A stretch of DNA of 47,664 nucleotides, taken from contig CAITSG010000081.1 in the NCBI GenBank assembly GCA_903894995.1, positions 1 to 47,664 of the forward strand, read 5' to 3'. A program made the translations under genes and the position numbers. Origin of the DNA: an uncultured Burkholderiales bacterium (lineage in GTDB: Bacteria; Pseudomonadota; Gammaproteobacteria; Burkholderiales; Burkholderiaceae_C). Under the pieces are notes generated by a model, which saw only the letters and a program-made list of their open reading frames with translations, had not been told where the DNA came from and searched no databases. The stretch's first letter is position 1; each line of letters opens with the position of its first letter. Positions 46,542 to 47,664 of the stretch are shown here, in pieces.

Positions 46542-47249
46542 TCAGACTCCCGCCTTTTCAGTGATGGTGCGCTTTTCAATGCGTTTTTCAGGGTGCTGGT
46601 TCAGCACAATGCGGTGCACATAAATGCCCGGCAGGTGCACGCTGTCAGGGTGCATCTCGCCGGTCTCAACGATCTCCTCGACCTCGACCACACAAATCTT
46701 GCCCGCCATGGCCACCGCAGGGTTGAAGTTGCGCGAGGTGTAGCGGAACTGCAGGTTGCCGGACTTGTCGGCGCGGTGAGCTTTGACCAGTGACACGTCG
46801 GGCACCAAGGCGCGCTCCATCACGTAGGTCTCGCCATCAAATTCGCGCAGCTCTTTGCCTTCGGCCACCAAAGTGCCCACACCGGTCTTGGTGAAGAAAG
46901 CGGGAATGCCAGCGCCGCCCGCACGCAGCTTCTCGGCCAGCGTGCCTTGGGGTGTGAACTCCAAAGCCAGCTCGCCCGCCAAATACTGGCGCTCGAACTC
47001 TTTGTTTTCGCCCACATAAGAAGAAATCATCTTCTTGATCTGGCGGGTCTGCAGCAAGATGCCCAGACCAAAGTCGTCCACGCCCGCGTTGTTGGAAATC
47101 GCGGTCAGGTTTTGCACGCCGCTGTCGCGCAAGGCGGCAATCAGCGCTTCGGGGATGCCGCACAGGCCAAAACCGCCTACGCCAAACAATTGACCGTCAG
47201 CCACGATGCCCTTGAGGGCCTCGGCTGCGGAGGGATAAATCTTGTTCAC
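46542..47249 (-). CDS. scoA: 3-oxoacid CoA-transferase subunit A
   Basis: Partner of ScoB in the CoA-transferase heterotetramer. It has 235 residues. [20 protein letters not shown] near the N terminus contains the CoA-transferase 1 glycine-rich signature ([10 protein letters not shown]); [17 protein letters not shown]-type and [16 protein letters not shown] segments follow. I chose the GTG at 47249 ([11 protein letters not shown]), which has GGAG at 6-base spacing, over the ATG four codons upstream, which has no Shine-Dalgarno. The gene is divergent from a PAS-domain regulator, with a palindromic operator just upstream. Confidence 0.94.
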   Translation of the reverse strand: MNKIYPSAAEALKGIVADGQLFGVGGFGLCGIPEALIAALRDSGVQNLTAISNNAGVDDFGLGILLQTRQIKKMISSYVGENKEFERQYLAGELALEFTPQGTLAEKLRAGGAGIPAFFTKTGVGTLVAEGKELREFDGETYVMERALVPDVSLVKAHRADKSGNLQFRYTSRNFNPAVAMAGKICVVEVEEIVETGEMHPDSVHLPGIYVHRIVLNQHPEKRIEKRTITEKAGV

Positions 47250-47283
47250 GCCAAACTCCATTCAGGAAAGAGACCGCTACGAT

Positions 47284-47305
47284 ACTACGTAATCCGATAC
47301 GTAGT
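47284..47305. promoter_or_regulatory. Palindromic operator in the scoA/PAS-regulator intergenic region
   Basis: ACTACGTA, a 6-base spacer and TACGTAGT form a perfect inverted repeat with 8-base arms, 35 bases upstream of the scoA start and 40 bases upstream of the regulator start. A third partial half-site (TTCGTAG) follows at about 47308. The position between divergent genes and the symmetry suggest a binding site for the neighbouring regulator. Confidence 0.7.
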
Positions 47306-47344
47306 TTTTCGTAGAGGGCAGCCCTTAGCCCCATTTCCCCGGCC

Positions 47345-47664
47345 ATGAACACCGAGATCGACTACCGCCTCGCCTTTGACCTGGCCCCCATCGGCCTGGT
47401 GCTCTCGCGCAACCGCGCCATCATGGACTGCAACCAGCGCGTTTGCGAGATGTTTGGCGTCGACCGCGAGCAACTCATCGGCCAAAGTTTTCAGCTGCTC
47501 TACCCCAGCGCCGACGAATACGAACGCACGGGCCAGCGCATCGCGCCCATCCTGAACGCCAAAGGCGTGTATGCCGATGACCGGGTGATGAAACGGGTGG
47601 ACGGCCGCTTCAAGGGCGAAACCTTTTGGTGCCATGTGACCGGCCGGGCGCTCAACCGCGACGC
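47345..47664 (+). CDS. PAS-domain regulator, 3'-truncated by the window edge
   Basis: At least 106 residues. The N terminus is a PAS domain: YRLAFDLAPIGLVLSRNRAI, CNQRVCEMFGVDREQLIGQS, then LLYPSADEYERTG and the PAC-like RVMKRVDGRFKGETFWCHV. The output domain lies outside the window. Genes divergent from scoAB in this family often encode PAS-LuxR-type transcription factors, so a C-terminal helix-turn-helix is expected but not seen. The operator at 47284 would allow it to control both itself and scoAB. Confidence 0.85.
   Translation, partial: MNTEIDYRLAFDLAPIGLVLSRNRAIMDCNQRVCEMFGVDREQLIGQSFQLLYPSADEYERTGQRIAPILNAKGVYADDRVMKRVDGRFKGETFWCHVTGRALNRD

Overview
The window is a chromosomal segment of a betaproteobacterium. 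It most likely belongs to the Burkholderiales family Comamonadaceae and resembles freshwater Limnohabitans/Rhodoferax-type genomes. This rests on the gene order rpsB-tsf-pyrH-frr-cdsA-dxr-bamA-ompH-lpxD-fabZ-lpxA-lpxB-rnhB, on PhaR (polyhydroxyalkanoate control), on the scoAB/PAS regulator pair and on moderately GC-rich codon use. The genus is inferred, not shown.

Layout. 1-14085 (minus strand) is housekeeping: a 3'-truncated carA, an RNA methyltransferase, then the translation and cell-envelope supercluster (rnhB up to rpsB). Two usual members, uppS and rseP, are missing; the junctions carry a strong terminator (frr/cdsA) and a weak terminator-like element (dxr/bamA). 14305-17162 (plus) holds an amidase overlapping a bifunctional NAD(P)HX repair enzyme, followed tail-to-tail by rnr (minus). 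Two identical tRNA-Leu(CAG) genes sit at 19.46-19.80 kb. rimO and phaR follow on the minus strand. 22315-28833 (plus) is one tightly packed run: ribE, a ribBA variant whose GTP cyclohydrolase II half has lost its zinc cysteines, ribH, nusB, an aminotransferase, ybgC, tolQ, tolR, tolA. tolB and pal do not follow; instead there is a small secreted protein with a tandem 58-residue repeat. dnaE and a DUF599 membrane protein lie on the minus strand.

34484-42940 is the most unusual part. Four glycosyltransferase genes are joined by 4-bp ATGA overlaps. The last encodes a 1423-residue protein carrying two complete SPINDLY/O-GlcNAc-transferase-type (GT41) catalytic domains, each with its own TPR region and each retaining the key His and Lys. 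I read this as a protein O-glycosylation locus with a fused double transferase. It is preceded by an AT-rich leader.

43152-47664 is accessory and metabolic: gabD, tRNA-Gly(CCC), a ParB-like protein whose C-terminal coiled coil is cut off by an in-frame TAA, a 29-bp-arm stem-loop, the scoAB 3-oxoacid CoA-transferase genes (minus), and a divergent PAS-domain regulator (truncated by the window end) with a perfect palindromic operator between them. No CRISPR array, IS element, rRNA or replication origin was seen.
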